A stretch of DNA of 7,039 bases from NCBI GenBank assembly GCA_039199225.1, contig JBCCSZ010000361.1:1-7039 (forward strand), written 5' to 3'. The position numbers were made by a program, and so were the translations under genes. Under the pieces are notes generated by a model, which worked only from the letters and a program-made list of their open reading frames with translations, did no database searches and was not told the DNA's origin. Positions 1 through 6,453 of this stretch are shown one piece after another (position 1 is the stretch's first letter; each line of letters begins with the position of its first letter). The stretch is from JBCCSZ01 sp039199225. Its GTDB lineage: Bacteria; Bacteroidota; Bacteroidia; Chitinophagales; Saprospiraceae.

Positions 1-336
1 GATCGTGGAAACAACAACTTCCTCGACAATATTATGATCGGATCGAAGTTGTCTACCGGTACTCAGAAAATCAATTTGTTGACTGGTAAAGTGGATGTTT
101 TCCCTAACCCGACAGCAGATGTAGCAAATATCCAATTTGAATTGGAGTCTGCAACAAACGTAGATGTCAACATTTTTGATGTAAGTGGTAAATTGGTGAA
201 AACACTGGCGGCGAAGGAAGCTTACCCTGCTGGTACACACATCATCCAGTGGGATGGCGAAAAGGAACGTGGTATCTACACGGTGAAAATTCGCACAGAA
301 ATTGGAGAAATTACCAAGAAAGTAACCGTATTTTAA
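1..336 (+). CDS. 3' end of a T9SS-secreted protein (type A sorting domain), 5'-truncated
   Basis: The reading frame is open from the first base of the window and ends at a double stop (TAA TAA, 334-339), so this is the last 111 residues of a longer protein. Residues 1-12 (RGNNNFLDNIMIG) resemble the end of a jelly-roll type extracellular domain, where Bacteroidota secreted proteins often read GNN-x-x-x-D-x-I. Residues about 31-111 form a type A T9SS C-terminal sorting domain: VFPNP at 33-37, a central NIFDVSGKLVKTL strand pair, and a GIYTVKI strand followed by a short basic end (KKVTVF). Such domains guide export through the outer membrane and are then removed as the protein is attached to surface polysaccharide or released. 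The function of the missing body cannot be told; large enzymes and adhesins both carry this tail. An ATG at 34 is internal and unlikely to be a real start, because the protein-like sequence continues upstream of it. Confidence 0.9.
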   Translation, partial: DRGNNNFLDNIMIGSKLSTGTQKINLLTGKVDVFPNPTADVANIQFELESATNVDVNIFDVSGKLVKTLAAKEAYPAGTHIIQWDGEKERGIYTVKIRTEIGEITKKVTVF

Positions 337-339
337 TAA

Positions 340-397
340 TTAAGTAAGCTGTTCGACAATTTTCGATTGATCGAATTCCTAAATTGAGTTTACTTAA
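340..397 (+). other. Structured 3' region: long stem enclosing a second hairpin
   Basis: Bases 340-350 (TTAAGTAAGCT) pair with 387-397 (AGTTTACTTAA) over 11 positions with one G-U pair. Inside lies a second hairpin: TTCGACAAT (352-360) pairs with ATTG (366-369) and TCGAA (371-375) around one bulged A. The structure begins just after the double stop of the upstream gene and abuts the terminator at 396-434. No T-run follows it, so it is not itself a standard terminator. It may protect the 3' end of the mRNA. It could also be chance pairing in AT-rich DNA. Confidence 0.4.
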
Positions 398-438
398 AGT
401 GAGGGAGTTGTCCTTAAAACGACCCCCTCACTTTCTTC
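396..438 (+). terminator. Intrinsic terminator after the T9SS protein end
   Basis: AAAGTGAGGG (396-405) pairs perfectly with CCCTCACTTT (425-434). The stem continues after a small A/CC internal loop with GTTG (407-410) against CGAC (420-423). A T-rich but interrupted tract follows (CTTCGTTTTAT, 435-445). It lies 60 nt after the stop and 43 nt before the next gene, so it probably ends the upstream transcript. Confidence 0.75.
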
Positions 439-482
439 GTTTTATCAAATAATAATTCATCAATTACAATATCTCCGTGCTT

Positions 483-1187
483 ATGAAAAAAAATATACTT
501 TTTGCTTTGTTTTTGCTGGCCGGATTCGGACTCTCTGCACAAAATGGTGTGCTGAATGAATCCACCTACAACACCATCGCCGAATGGGCCGATGATGTTC
601 CGGGCGAAGCTACCTTTACCAACACAACGGGTGAGGAACGGACTTTCACCTGGATCAAACGCGACATTAGCCTGCCCGATGGTTGGGCTGCTGCTTTCTG
701 TGATCCTGTTTTATGCTACGATCCATCTACAGTGAGCCAGTCGTTTACCTTACAGCCAAACGAATCAGATACGGTATTTGTCCACATCTATCCTTCCGAG
801 TTTTCTGCCGGTGAGGCCGTTGTAGAGATGCTGCTGTATGAAGAAGGGCTGACCGATACGGTAAGAGCCATGTTTAACTTCTGTATTGCTTTGGATGCCG
901 TTGAATGCTCTTTGACCAGCACCAATGAGTTATCAGAAGGGCAGATTAACATCTTCCCAAATCCATTTACTGCTTCTACCAATATCGAATTGGAATTGAC
1001 TAAAGCAACTGATGTACAGGTTACTATGTACAACGTCATCGGCCGCCAAATGTACAATCGCAACTATGGCCTGCTCAATGGTCGCCAACAGTTGAATATC
1101 AATGGTGGTGATTTGCCAAAGGGGGCATATCTGTTGCAGCTGTATTTAGACGAACAACTGATAACCCGTCGGGTCATCAAGCACTAA
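483..1187 (+). CDS. Small secreted Ig-like protein with T9SS type A sorting domain
   Basis: This 234-residue protein is exported. Residues 1-20 are a clear signal peptide (two lysines, then a hydrophobic core) ending in the typical Bacteroidota cleavage context SAQ|N. Residues about 25-140 form one Ig-like beta module: NTTGEERTFTWIKRDISLP, then GWAAAFCDPVLCY with Cys73 and Cys78, then an SFTLQPNESDTVFVHIYP strand set. Cys134 and Cys142 may form a second disulfide. I have seen modules of this sort, with a CDxxxCY motif, in other Bacteroidota secreted proteins, but I cannot assign a ligand or activity. Residues about 150-234 are the sorting domain (IFPNP 157-161, MYNVIGRQMY, GAYLLQLYL, basic end RRVIKH). 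I chose the ATG at 483; a GTG six bases upstream is in frame but only adds two residues before the signal peptide. Terminators on both sides suggest a single-gene transcript. Confidence 0.88.
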   Translation: MKKNILFALFLLAGFGLSAQNGVLNESTYNTIAEWADDVPGEATFTNTTGEERTFTWIKRDISLPDGWAAAFCDPVLCYDPSTVSQSFTLQPNESDTVFVHIYPSEFSAGEAVVEMLLYEEGLTDTVRAMFNFCIALDAVECSLTSTNELSEGQINIFPNPFTASTNIELELTKATDVQVTMYNVIGRQMYNRNYGLLNGRQQLNINGGDLPKGAYLLQLYLDEQLITRRVIKH

Positions 1188-1209
1188 TAGACCTCAATCT
1201 AAAGGTCAT

Positions 1210-1250
1210 CAAGGGCTGCTGGTTTTAGAACTGGCAGCCCTTGTTTTTTT
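1210..1250 (+). terminator. Strong intrinsic terminator
   Basis: CAAGGGCTGC (1210-1219) pairs perfectly with GCAGCCCTTG (1234-1243). The inner GTT/AAC pair (1222-1224 with 1229-1231) tightens the loop, and seven Ts follow at 1244-1250. It starts 22 nt after the stop of the gene ending at 1187. This is the clearest terminator in the window. Confidence 0.93.
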
Positions 1251-1461
1251 AAAAGATCAGCCTAAAATGAAATCTTTATCGTCCCGCCAGCGTTACTATA
1301 GCATCCCGAGAGTATAAGTCTGTTTTTTAGATTTCGCATCCACCCATCGTCAAAATCGCTGCTGGTTTTTGACCAATATTTCTATGTGAAATCCTAGTCA
1401 ATGAAGTGCATTCATTGGGTAGCTAGACCTTGTATTTTCTTAATCAAAAAATATATAAAGT
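1251..1461 (+). other. Intergenic region upstream of the lipoprotein gene, with an inverted repeat
   Basis: The 211 bases between the terminator and the next start must hold the promoter of the lipoprotein gene, but I find no good TAnnTTTG box. The only notable element is the inverted repeat CAATGAA (1399-1405), spacer GTGCA, TTCATTG (1411-1417), which lies 44 nt before the ATG. It could be an operator or a 5' leader hairpin. The 20 nt before the start are A/T-rich (AATCAAAAAATATATAAAGT), which is common in a phylum that rarely uses Shine-Dalgarno pairing. A 16-codon frame at 1267-1317 has no supporting signal. Confidence 0.35.
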
Positions 1462-2727
1462 ATGAAATCAAGAATTTTTTTTCTTGGGAGTTTATTACTG
1501 ATGTTGTGTCTCCACGCTTGTAACAAAGAAGAGATTCAACCCACCGATCAGACTGCTACCAGTACGGAGAAGATCGAAAAAGAAGAAGCTGCTGCCAGCC
1601 TGCGATCCGACAGGTTTGATCTTTGTGATTGTCGCATGAGAATCTTAAAATTTGCTCCGGGAACAGACCCGGAGAACCTGCCACCATTTGGCGCACTTGC
1701 ACCTCCTCGCTTTCCTTCTTACACAACAATTATTGACAATCCGGAGGTGGGCGTTTGGTACGACATTCAATTGGTACAAGGGGAATCATGGCGATTCATT
1801 ATGGGCGATGGTTCACGGCCAGTTACGCAAGATGCCGTTGTGATACAGGTTGAATGTCCGGATTTCTCCCTGGAGCATGAGTTTGTTAGAAGTGAAGCTC
1901 CGGGTGGGTTTGGCTTTTTTCCACAGCTTCAAGATGTCGTTTCCAATTGTCCAGATTGTGATTGTACACTAAACATTCTGTCGGCGACAACTGTGGGGCA
2001 AGAAGAGGAGGTCATTGTCCGAGGACAGATCAAGCAATCTTATCCAGGGGGGATTACTACCAAATTTGGTGGAGGGATTGTAGAGTTGCCCATCAGCGTG
2101 CCTTTTGAACACATTGGAGACAATGACGTAGGGCTTTACTTCGAAGCATTGTACTATGATGAAGAGGAAAACAGTAGGTATCCGGTTACCTCCATTACTT
2201 TTGATTTGAATTGTGGTAGTAGTTTGAGTAACCCCCAAACCATTACTGTGGGTAGTGTCGACGAGCAAACCCCTATTCCTTTTGAGCGAAATGCTTTTGT
2301 GACCGACGATTGCGTTGTGACCTTGGACGAGCCCTGTGAGTGTTCGGTAAGCGTTGATAAAATTGCAGCACAGCAAAATGTCAATACGCAGGCAGAATAC
2401 TTCAGTTGGAGCCTTAACAGCCCAAATGAAAAACCCATTAATTTATTTGGGCGTCGGAATACTATTTACCCAAGGGTAGATAATTTTAAGGTGCTTCCCA
2501 ACAGTTCCTTTTTGATTCTAATGAGCGCCACACTTTTTGAGGAATTCCCGGCTCCTCCAGACCAAGCCTTGTCCATGCAGGTTACGGTGACTTGTGGTTC
2601 GAATTCAGTGACGAAGAACTACCTTTTTGGCTCGTCTATCGGTCAAAAATTTAATGGTTCTACCTATGGAATCAATTACACCTTGGAGGAAGGTTGCTAC
2701 ATAACAGATACAGAGCCTATTTTCTAA
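1462..2727 (+). CDS. Predicted surface lipoprotein with three tandem four-cysteine modules
   Basis: I do not recognise the family of this 421-residue protein. Residues 1-19 are a lipoprotein signal peptide with lipobox L-H-A-C; Cys20 would be lipidated. The next residues, NKEE, fit the charged lipoprotein export signal of Bacteroidota, which suggests display on the cell surface. A low-complexity Thr/Glu/Ala linker follows (about 24-48). The remaining 12 cysteines fall into three equal sets: 55/57/132/163, 166/168/251/284 and 292/294/378/412. Each set is C-x-C, a gap of 75-84 residues, C, a gap of 31-34 residues, C. In each set the C-x-C begins a hydrophobic-alternating strand (CRMRIL, CTLNIL, CSVSVD), and the third cysteine ends another (VIQVEC, ITFDLNC, QVTVTC). 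These look like three beta-sandwich repeats, perhaps with two disulfides each. There is no enzyme motif and no sorting domain; a binding or adhesion role is a guess. Confidence 0.85.
   Translation: MKSRIFFLGSLLLMLCLHACNKEEIQPTDQTATSTEKIEKEEAAASLRSDRFDLCDCRMRILKFAPGTDPENLPPFGALAPPRFPSYTTIIDNPEVGVWYDIQLVQGESWRFIMGDGSRPVTQDAVVIQVECPDFSLEHEFVRSEAPGGFGFFPQLQDVVSNCPDCDCTLNILSATTVGQEEEVIVRGQIKQSYPGGITTKFGGGIVELPISVPFEHIGDNDVGLYFEALYYDEEENSRYPVTSITFDLNCGSSLSNPQTITVGSVDEQTPIPFERNAFVTDDCVVTLDEPCECSVSVDKIAAQQNVNTQAEYFSWSLNSPNEKPINLFGRRNTIYPRVDNFKVLPNSSFLILMSATLFEEFPAPPDQALSMQVTVTCGSNSVTKNYLFGSSIGQKFNGSTYGINYTLEEGCYITDTEPIF
1624..2697 (+). repeat. Three diverged internal protein repeats (four-cysteine modules)
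   Basis: The units span 1624-1950 (residues 55-163), 1957-2313 (166-284) and 2335-2697 (292-412). They are related by cysteine spacing and strand pattern rather than by nucleotide identity, so the duplication is old. Units one and two are almost fused (Cys163 and Cys166 are three residues apart), whereas units two and three have a seven-residue linker. The first unit is about ten residues shorter than the others. Confidence 0.7.
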
Positions 2728-2787
2728 GGGTATTTGTAGCCATCCTAGAGAATGGTTATTCTGACGGAAAAGAAAATGATAAATAAG

Positions 2788-2835
2788 AACAATGGGCATG
2801 AGCTGTAAAACGGCATATGCTCATTGTTATTTTTG
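2788..2835. terminator. Bidirectional terminator between convergent genes
   Basis: Bases 2788-2805 pair with 2811-2828 in an 18-position stem with one A-A mismatch and a few G-U pairs, closed by a five-base TAAAA turn. The outer arms are AACAATG (2788-2794) and CATTGTT (2822-2828). On the + strand ATTTTT follows at 2829-2834; on the - strand the sequence after the stem is also T-rich (CTTATTTATCATTTT). The foot of the hairpin overlaps the stop codon of the - strand gene (2827-2829). It probably ends both the lipoprotein transcript and the thioredoxin-like transcript. Confidence 0.8.
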
Positions 2836-4290
2836 GACGATGATCTTTCGTTGCATACGTATGCCATCCTCGCTTTGAAGAACCAACCAATAAATGCCAC
2901 CATCCAGGTCGCTACAATCTAGGCTGGTTTCCTGAGGACGAGCATCAAACAGTTGTGCAGGACTCGACTTAACCAACTGCCCAAGGGTGTTATACATCAT
3001 AAACTGATAGGATGCCGATTGGTAGGGTTCGAATACAATATTCAGCAGATTAGTGACTGGATTGGGAAAAGTGTTGAAATCTGCAAAATATGCTACATTG
3101 GATTGAGAGACTGTAACAGGGGAGGCTTCAAACGGAATAGAAAAGCCAAAACCAAAGCTGGCATTGTCCCAAATGACATCTTGACCACTTCTCAGTAAGA
3201 TGGCGCCATTTTCAAATTGGCCAGGCCAGAGTTCTCCATGTGCCAATCCATTGCCGTAGCTGTCGGTCATTTCAAATTCATAGCAGCCAGCACGGGGAAG
3301 CTGAAATTCATAATAGTGTAGGGCATCTGCTTTGAGAGAGTCGAAATCTTCACTGGACACAAAATAGCCGCTAGGACCTTTGATTGACCAGGCATTTTCC
3401 TCCGGCCAATTGTCTGTATGAATGGTTAGCTGAATGTCTAATCCAGTCTTAGGCGACTTGATGAGGATGCCATCCAGTTCATTGTGTTGCATGTATTCGT
3501 CTGGTTCGTAGTTGGGTGAAGCAGCTCGAAAAGAGAGCCAGGATTCTTCATTCAGTTGTTGAGGCGAAAAACTTATTTGAGAGGCTTCGAAAGGAGCCAA
3601 GGTGCCTCGCCATTCCCGTTCTTCTACGACTGTACCATTCAAAGAGAATTCTATACTACAATATTTGAGCGTGTCAGTTCCTTCATTTTGGATGCTGATG
3701 ATAGGGCTCAACTCCTTACTTCTGCAAAAAGATTCGTGATCGCCGTCATAGCTGAGGATGGAGACATTGTGTCGTCCCCAGGGATTTTCACAGTCCCTGC
3801 TGTGCCGATAAAGTGTCTGCGTACTTTGTAGCCCCACTGAGCGCAGGCGTTTATTGGGGCAGATAACGTAGAGCATTGGCCAACTGGTAATATTGTAGAG
3901 TCGATTCAGGCTATGGTCATCTATAATCGGATAGTCGGTATTGGAAAGCCAATTGCCATAAGTGCGTTGACCATTGCCATGGATTTCATCTTCACTGGTT
4001 TGAAGATCGCCTTCGATCATAATCACCATCACTTCACCAGTACCGTTCGGCCCATACTCCTTGTAAAGCCTATTGAGATAGCCATTGTTGTGATAGGCCC
4101 AGCTATCACCAGACCAGGTAGCTGAAAATTCGAGATATACTGTCTTTCCTCGGTTGAGGTAAGAATACAAATCGTGGTTTCTTCCATCGATGTCGGTCAA
4201 AATCCAGTTGGGGGCAATACTATTGTCCTCCAATTGAGCAATGGCCATCTGGGTTAAGCCTAGAAAAAGTAATAGAAATATTTGCCTCAT
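2827..4290 (-). CDS. T9SS-secreted thioredoxin-fold protein with SxxS in place of CxxC
   Basis: This is a 487-residue exported protein. Residues 1-19 are a signal peptide ending AIAQ. Residues about 25-165 form a redoxin/thioredoxin-like domain: APNWILTDIDGRNHDLYSYL, the central strand KTVYLEFSATW, the former active-site turn W59-S-G-D-S-W64, and a cis-proline segment SWPMLYVICP (136-145). Active relatives have W-C-G-P-C at the turn; here both cysteines are serine, so thiol-disulfide chemistry at that site is not expected. Residues about 185-270 look like a CARDB/Ig-like domain (SIQNEGTDTLKYCSIEFSLNG). Residues about 280-385 hold a beta domain with TDNWPEENAW and GCYEFEMTDSYGNG, a pattern common in Bacteroidota secreted proteins. 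Residues about 405-487 are a type A sorting domain (FPNP 408-411, MYNTLGQLVKS, GGIYWLVLQ, basic end RKIIVQK). The ATG at 4290 gives a complete signal peptide. It shares the convergent terminator at 2788-2828. Confidence 0.9.
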   Translation of the reverse strand: MRQIFLLLFLGLTQMAIAQLEDNSIAPNWILTDIDGRNHDLYSYLNRGKTVYLEFSATWSGDSWAYHNNGYLNRLYKEYGPNGTGEVMVIMIEGDLQTSEDEIHGNGQRTYGNWLSNTDYPIIDDHSLNRLYNITSWPMLYVICPNKRLRSVGLQSTQTLYRHSRDCENPWGRHNVSILSYDGDHESFCRSKELSPIISIQNEGTDTLKYCSIEFSLNGTVVEEREWRGTLAPFEASQISFSPQQLNEESWLSFRAASPNYEPDEYMQHNELDGILIKSPKTGLDIQLTIHTDNWPEENAWSIKGPSGYFVSSEDFDSLKADALHYYEFQLPRAGCYEFEMTDSYGNGLAHGELWPGQFENGAILLRSGQDVIWDNASFGFGFSIPFEASPVTVSQSNVAYFADFNTFPNPVTNLLNIVFEPYQSASYQFMMYNTLGQLVKSSPAQLFDARPQETSLDCSDLDGGIYWLVLQSEDGIRMQRKIIVQK

Positions 4291-4476
4291 AGTTCGTTAG
4301 CACAAGATTGTTACACATTTCATTTTCTGAAAGGCACTGCCAAGCCTTTCAATAAATTTAATGGCAAATTCTCACAATCGTTTGAATTCAATTGTCAATT
4401 TGGAGATGATTGTGGAAGTTTCTGTTCACTCAAACGAAAATTTGCTAAATAGGCGGCAATTGGATGTCGTGGAGGC
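4291..4476. other. Intergenic region between the metallopeptidase and thioredoxin-like genes
   Basis: This 186-base gap must contain the end of the metallopeptidase transcript and probably the promoter of the gene starting at 4290. It holds several symmetric elements: GAAAGGC/GCCTTTC (4329-4335 with 4344-4350), CACAATC/GATTGTG (4373-4379 with 4408-4414), and the perfect palindrome TTGAATTCAA (4382-4391). None is followed by a good T-run on the - strand, so I do not call a terminator and readthrough is possible. I find no convincing -33/-7 pair. Confidence 0.4.
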
Positions 4477-5316
4477 TTAGAAATTACAGTGCTCACCGTA
4501 ATCTTTCAACCATTTTTCTTTGGCTTTGTAATCTGGCATGGCTTCATTGACGAGCTTCCAAAAGCGCTTGGAATGATTCATCTCGATCAGGTGCGCTAGC
4601 TCGTGAATGATCACATAGTCGATCACTTCAGGCGGAGCGAAAAGCAATCGGGTCGACAGATTGATATTTCCCTGGGTAGAGCAACTGCCCCAATTGCTTT
4701 GATTGTACTTTAGAGAAACGCTCCTGATGTCTTTTCGGAAGTACAAGCGGTTGAGTTCCAAAACGCGGCGTTCAATGGCTGGTAGATGGTCCTGCGCAAC
4801 GACTCGGCTCAAAAGGTGTTTGATACTTCGCTGAAGATGCGGGCCAGAATCTTGCTGGCTGATTTTCAGATGAATGATGCCGTTGAGTAATTTGCCTGCG
4901 TGTGTTTTTCGATCCGTCTTTTCGATCTGTATCCGATAGGTTTTCTGGCCAACGACCAGGGTGTCTCCATCTTGATAATTTTTTCCAAAAAATCGATTGT
5001 GGAGCGCGGGGTTTTTGTCAAATTGCAGGGCTACCCATTCTGTAAACCAGGCAAAGTGTTTCTTTTGTTCGCTGAAATCGACCAGTTGCGGCAACCGAAG
5101 AATAACCGCCTTTTTGCCAATAGAAGCCCGAACGTTCCGACGAAATTCCCGATAAATCTTAGCGGGTACCTTACGGCCCTTGATGGTTATATGTGTTTGC
5201 TCGACATTCAATACTAATGTTTGAGGGTAGAAAGAGGATGCCTTTTCGGGCTTTTGCGTGGGCCTTTGGAAGACAGCCTCTTTCTTTATTTGTTGGCTAC
5301 GACGATAGATTGTCAC
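4477..5316 (-). CDS. YgjP/WLM-type zinc metallopeptidase (M48-like, DUF45 family)
   Basis: This 279-residue cytoplasmic protein has the hallmarks of the YgjP-like family. It has a WGSCS motif (209-213), then NINLSTRLLFAPPEVIDYVIIHELAHLIE with the zinc-binding HELAH at 238-242, then NHSKRFW with the likely third zinc ligand His248, then PDYKAKEKWLKDYG near the end. The substrate is unknown for the family as a whole. The protein is longer than E. coli YgjP (about 167 residues) because of an N-terminal part of about 100 residues; the first 30 are basic and probably disordered. The start is a GTG: no in-frame ATG lies between the upstream stop and residue 246, and little frame remains upstream. 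It follows serC by 45 nt on the same strand, so the two are probably co-transcribed, although no functional link is evident. The exact start is less certain than the gene itself. Confidence 0.9.
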   Translation of the reverse strand: MTIYRRSQQIKKEAVFQRPTQKPEKASSFYPQTLVLNVEQTHITIKGRKVPAKIYREFRRNVRASIGKKAVILRLPQLVDFSEQKKHFAWFTEWVALQFDKNPALHNRFFGKNYQDGDTLVVGQKTYRIQIEKTDRKTHAGKLLNGIIHLKISQQDSGPHLQRSIKHLLSRVVAQDHLPAIERRVLELNRLYFRKDIRSVSLKYNQSNWGSCSTQGNINLSTRLLFAPPEVIDYVIIHELAHLIEMNHSKRFWKLVNEAMPDYKAKEKWLKDYGEHCNF

Positions 5317-5361
5317 GATACAATCTGGGGCCGCATCCTCTAGGATTCTGAATTATTTCTT
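5317..5361 (-). promoter_or_regulatory. serC-metallopeptidase spacer with palindrome and micro-frame
   Basis: The 45-base gap contains the palindrome ATCCT-CT-AGGAT (5335-5346), whose TCCTCTAG core recurs upstream of serC. A seven-codon frame on the - strand (ATG 5336-5334, product MRPQIVS) ends in TGA at 5315-5313, so it overlaps the GTG start of the metallopeptidase by four bases. That arrangement could allow coupled translation, since the GTG has no well-placed ribosome binding site of its own. It could equally be chance. Confidence 0.3.
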
Positions 5362-6453
5362 TTATCCGTGTGACTTGGCGACTTCCTTCATCAAGTCTAC
5401 CAATAATTGAACGCTTTCTTTTTGCATGGCATTGTAAATGGAAGCTCTGAATCCACCGACAGAGCGATGTCCTTTGACACCTACGCAACCTGCTTCTTCG
5501 CAAAGAGACAAAAACGTTTTTTCAACTTCTTCGGAAGGAGTGACAAAAGTAACATTCATCAAAGAGCGGTCTTCTTTGGCAGCTGTTCCTTCGAAACAAG
5601 GGTTGTTGTCCAGCTCATCATAAATTAAGCGGGCCTTTTCCTCATTGTGTTTTTGCATAGCAGCAACACCACCCATACTCTTCACCCATCGCATGGTGAG
5701 CATAGAAACATATATGGGATAGACTGGTGGCGTGTTAAATGCAGAGTCTTTCGCAATATGTGTTCGGTAATCCAACATGGTCGGGATGGTCCGCTCTACT
5801 TTTCCAAGTAGGTCTTTGCGAACAATCACCATTGTCGTACCTGCTGGGCCAAGATTTTTTTGAGCACCGGCATAAATGAGTCCAAATCGATTGACATCTA
5901 CTGGGCGGCTAAAAATTTCAGAAGACATATCACAAACGAAAGGAACGTTTGTTTCTGGCCACCAGTGATACTGCGTTCCGAAGATGGTGTTGTTGCTGGT
6001 CAAATGCAGATACCTGGCATCATCGGGAACGCTGTAATCTTTTGGGATGAAGGTGAAATTGCTCTCCTTGGAGGAACCCAGCACATTTACCTGACCATAG
6101 TTCTTAGCTTCTTTGATGGCTTTTGTAGACCAGCTACCTGTGTCTACATAGCATGCCGTTTGGTCGTTGTTCAGAATGTTGAGTGGAGCCATGAAGAATT
6201 GTGAACTGGCTCCACCTGTCAGGAAAAGCACAGCATAGTCGTCACTAAGGCCCAAAAGCTCTCTGGCAAGAGCCTCTGATTCTGCCAATACGGCTTTGAA
6301 CTCGGCTGAGCGGTGGGAAATCTCCAAAATGGATAATCCCATGCCATTGAAATTGGCAGCGGCCGCAGCGGCTTCTTGTAAAACGGAGGCAGGCAGTATC
6401 GCAGGACCTGCGCTGAAATTGTGTTTTTTCTTGGTGGTTGCAATGGTTTCCAT
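5362..6453 (-). CDS. serC: Phosphoserine aminotransferase (SerC, class V, PLP-dependent)
   Basis: SerC converts 3-phosphohydroxypyruvate and glutamate to O-phosphoserine and 2-oxoglutarate, the second step of serine synthesis, and can also act in pyridoxal phosphate synthesis. The 363-residue length is normal for the family. The N-terminal signature HNFSAGPAILP is at 11-21, followed by EISHRSAEF (44-52), the phosphate-binding GGASSQF (80-86), and TGSWSTKA with the PLP-stacking Trp108. Next come SNNTIFGTQ (153-161), Asp175 (in CDMSSEI) for the pyridine nitrogen, and the PLP lysine Lys199 in YAGAQKNLGPAG. AKDSAFNTPP (234-243) and GHRSVGGFRASIYNA (328-342) supply substrate-binding arginines 330 and 336. 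I chose the ATG at 6453 because it places the conserved motif at the usual distance. An in-frame ATG at 6552 would add 33 residues with no family counterpart. serA, a frequent neighbour, is not downstream here. Confidence 0.97.
   Translation of the reverse strand: METIATTKKKHNFSAGPAILPASVLQEAAAAAANFNGMGLSILEISHRSAEFKAVLAESEALARELLGLSDDYAVLFLTGGASSQFFMAPLNILNNDQTACYVDTGSWSTKAIKEAKNYGQVNVLGSSKESNFTFIPKDYSVPDDARYLHLTSNNTIFGTQYHWWPETNVPFVCDMSSEIFSRPVDVNRFGLIYAGAQKNLGPAGTTMVIVRKDLLGKVERTIPTMLDYRTHIAKDSAFNTPPVYPIYVSMLTMRWVKSMGGVAAMQKHNEEKARLIYDELDNNPCFEGTAAKEDRSLMNVTFVTPSEEVEKTFLSLCEEAGCVGVKGHRSVGGFRASIYNAMQKESVQLLVDLMKEVAKSHG

Noticed and set aside
1267..1317. 16-codon + strand frame after the terminator
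   Set aside because: Too short, no promoter or conserved feature, and it lies directly after a terminator.
1399..1417. CAATGAA/TTCATTG inverted repeat as a proven operator
   Set aside because: Seven-base arms in AT-rich DNA are expected by chance now and then. It is recorded only as a candidate within the intergenic feature.
2154..2438. Frames antisense to the lipoprotein gene and similar overlaps elsewhere (for example 3556-3831 +, 5860-6204 +)
   Set aside because: They lie opposite genes with clear family motifs, signal peptides or regular cysteine patterns, and show no domain or start signal of their own.
4329..4350. GAAAGGC/GCCTTTC hairpin as terminator of the serC-metallopeptidase transcript
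   Set aside because: No T-run follows on the - strand (AGAAAATGAAATG), and it lies about 130 nt past the stop, close to the next gene's start.
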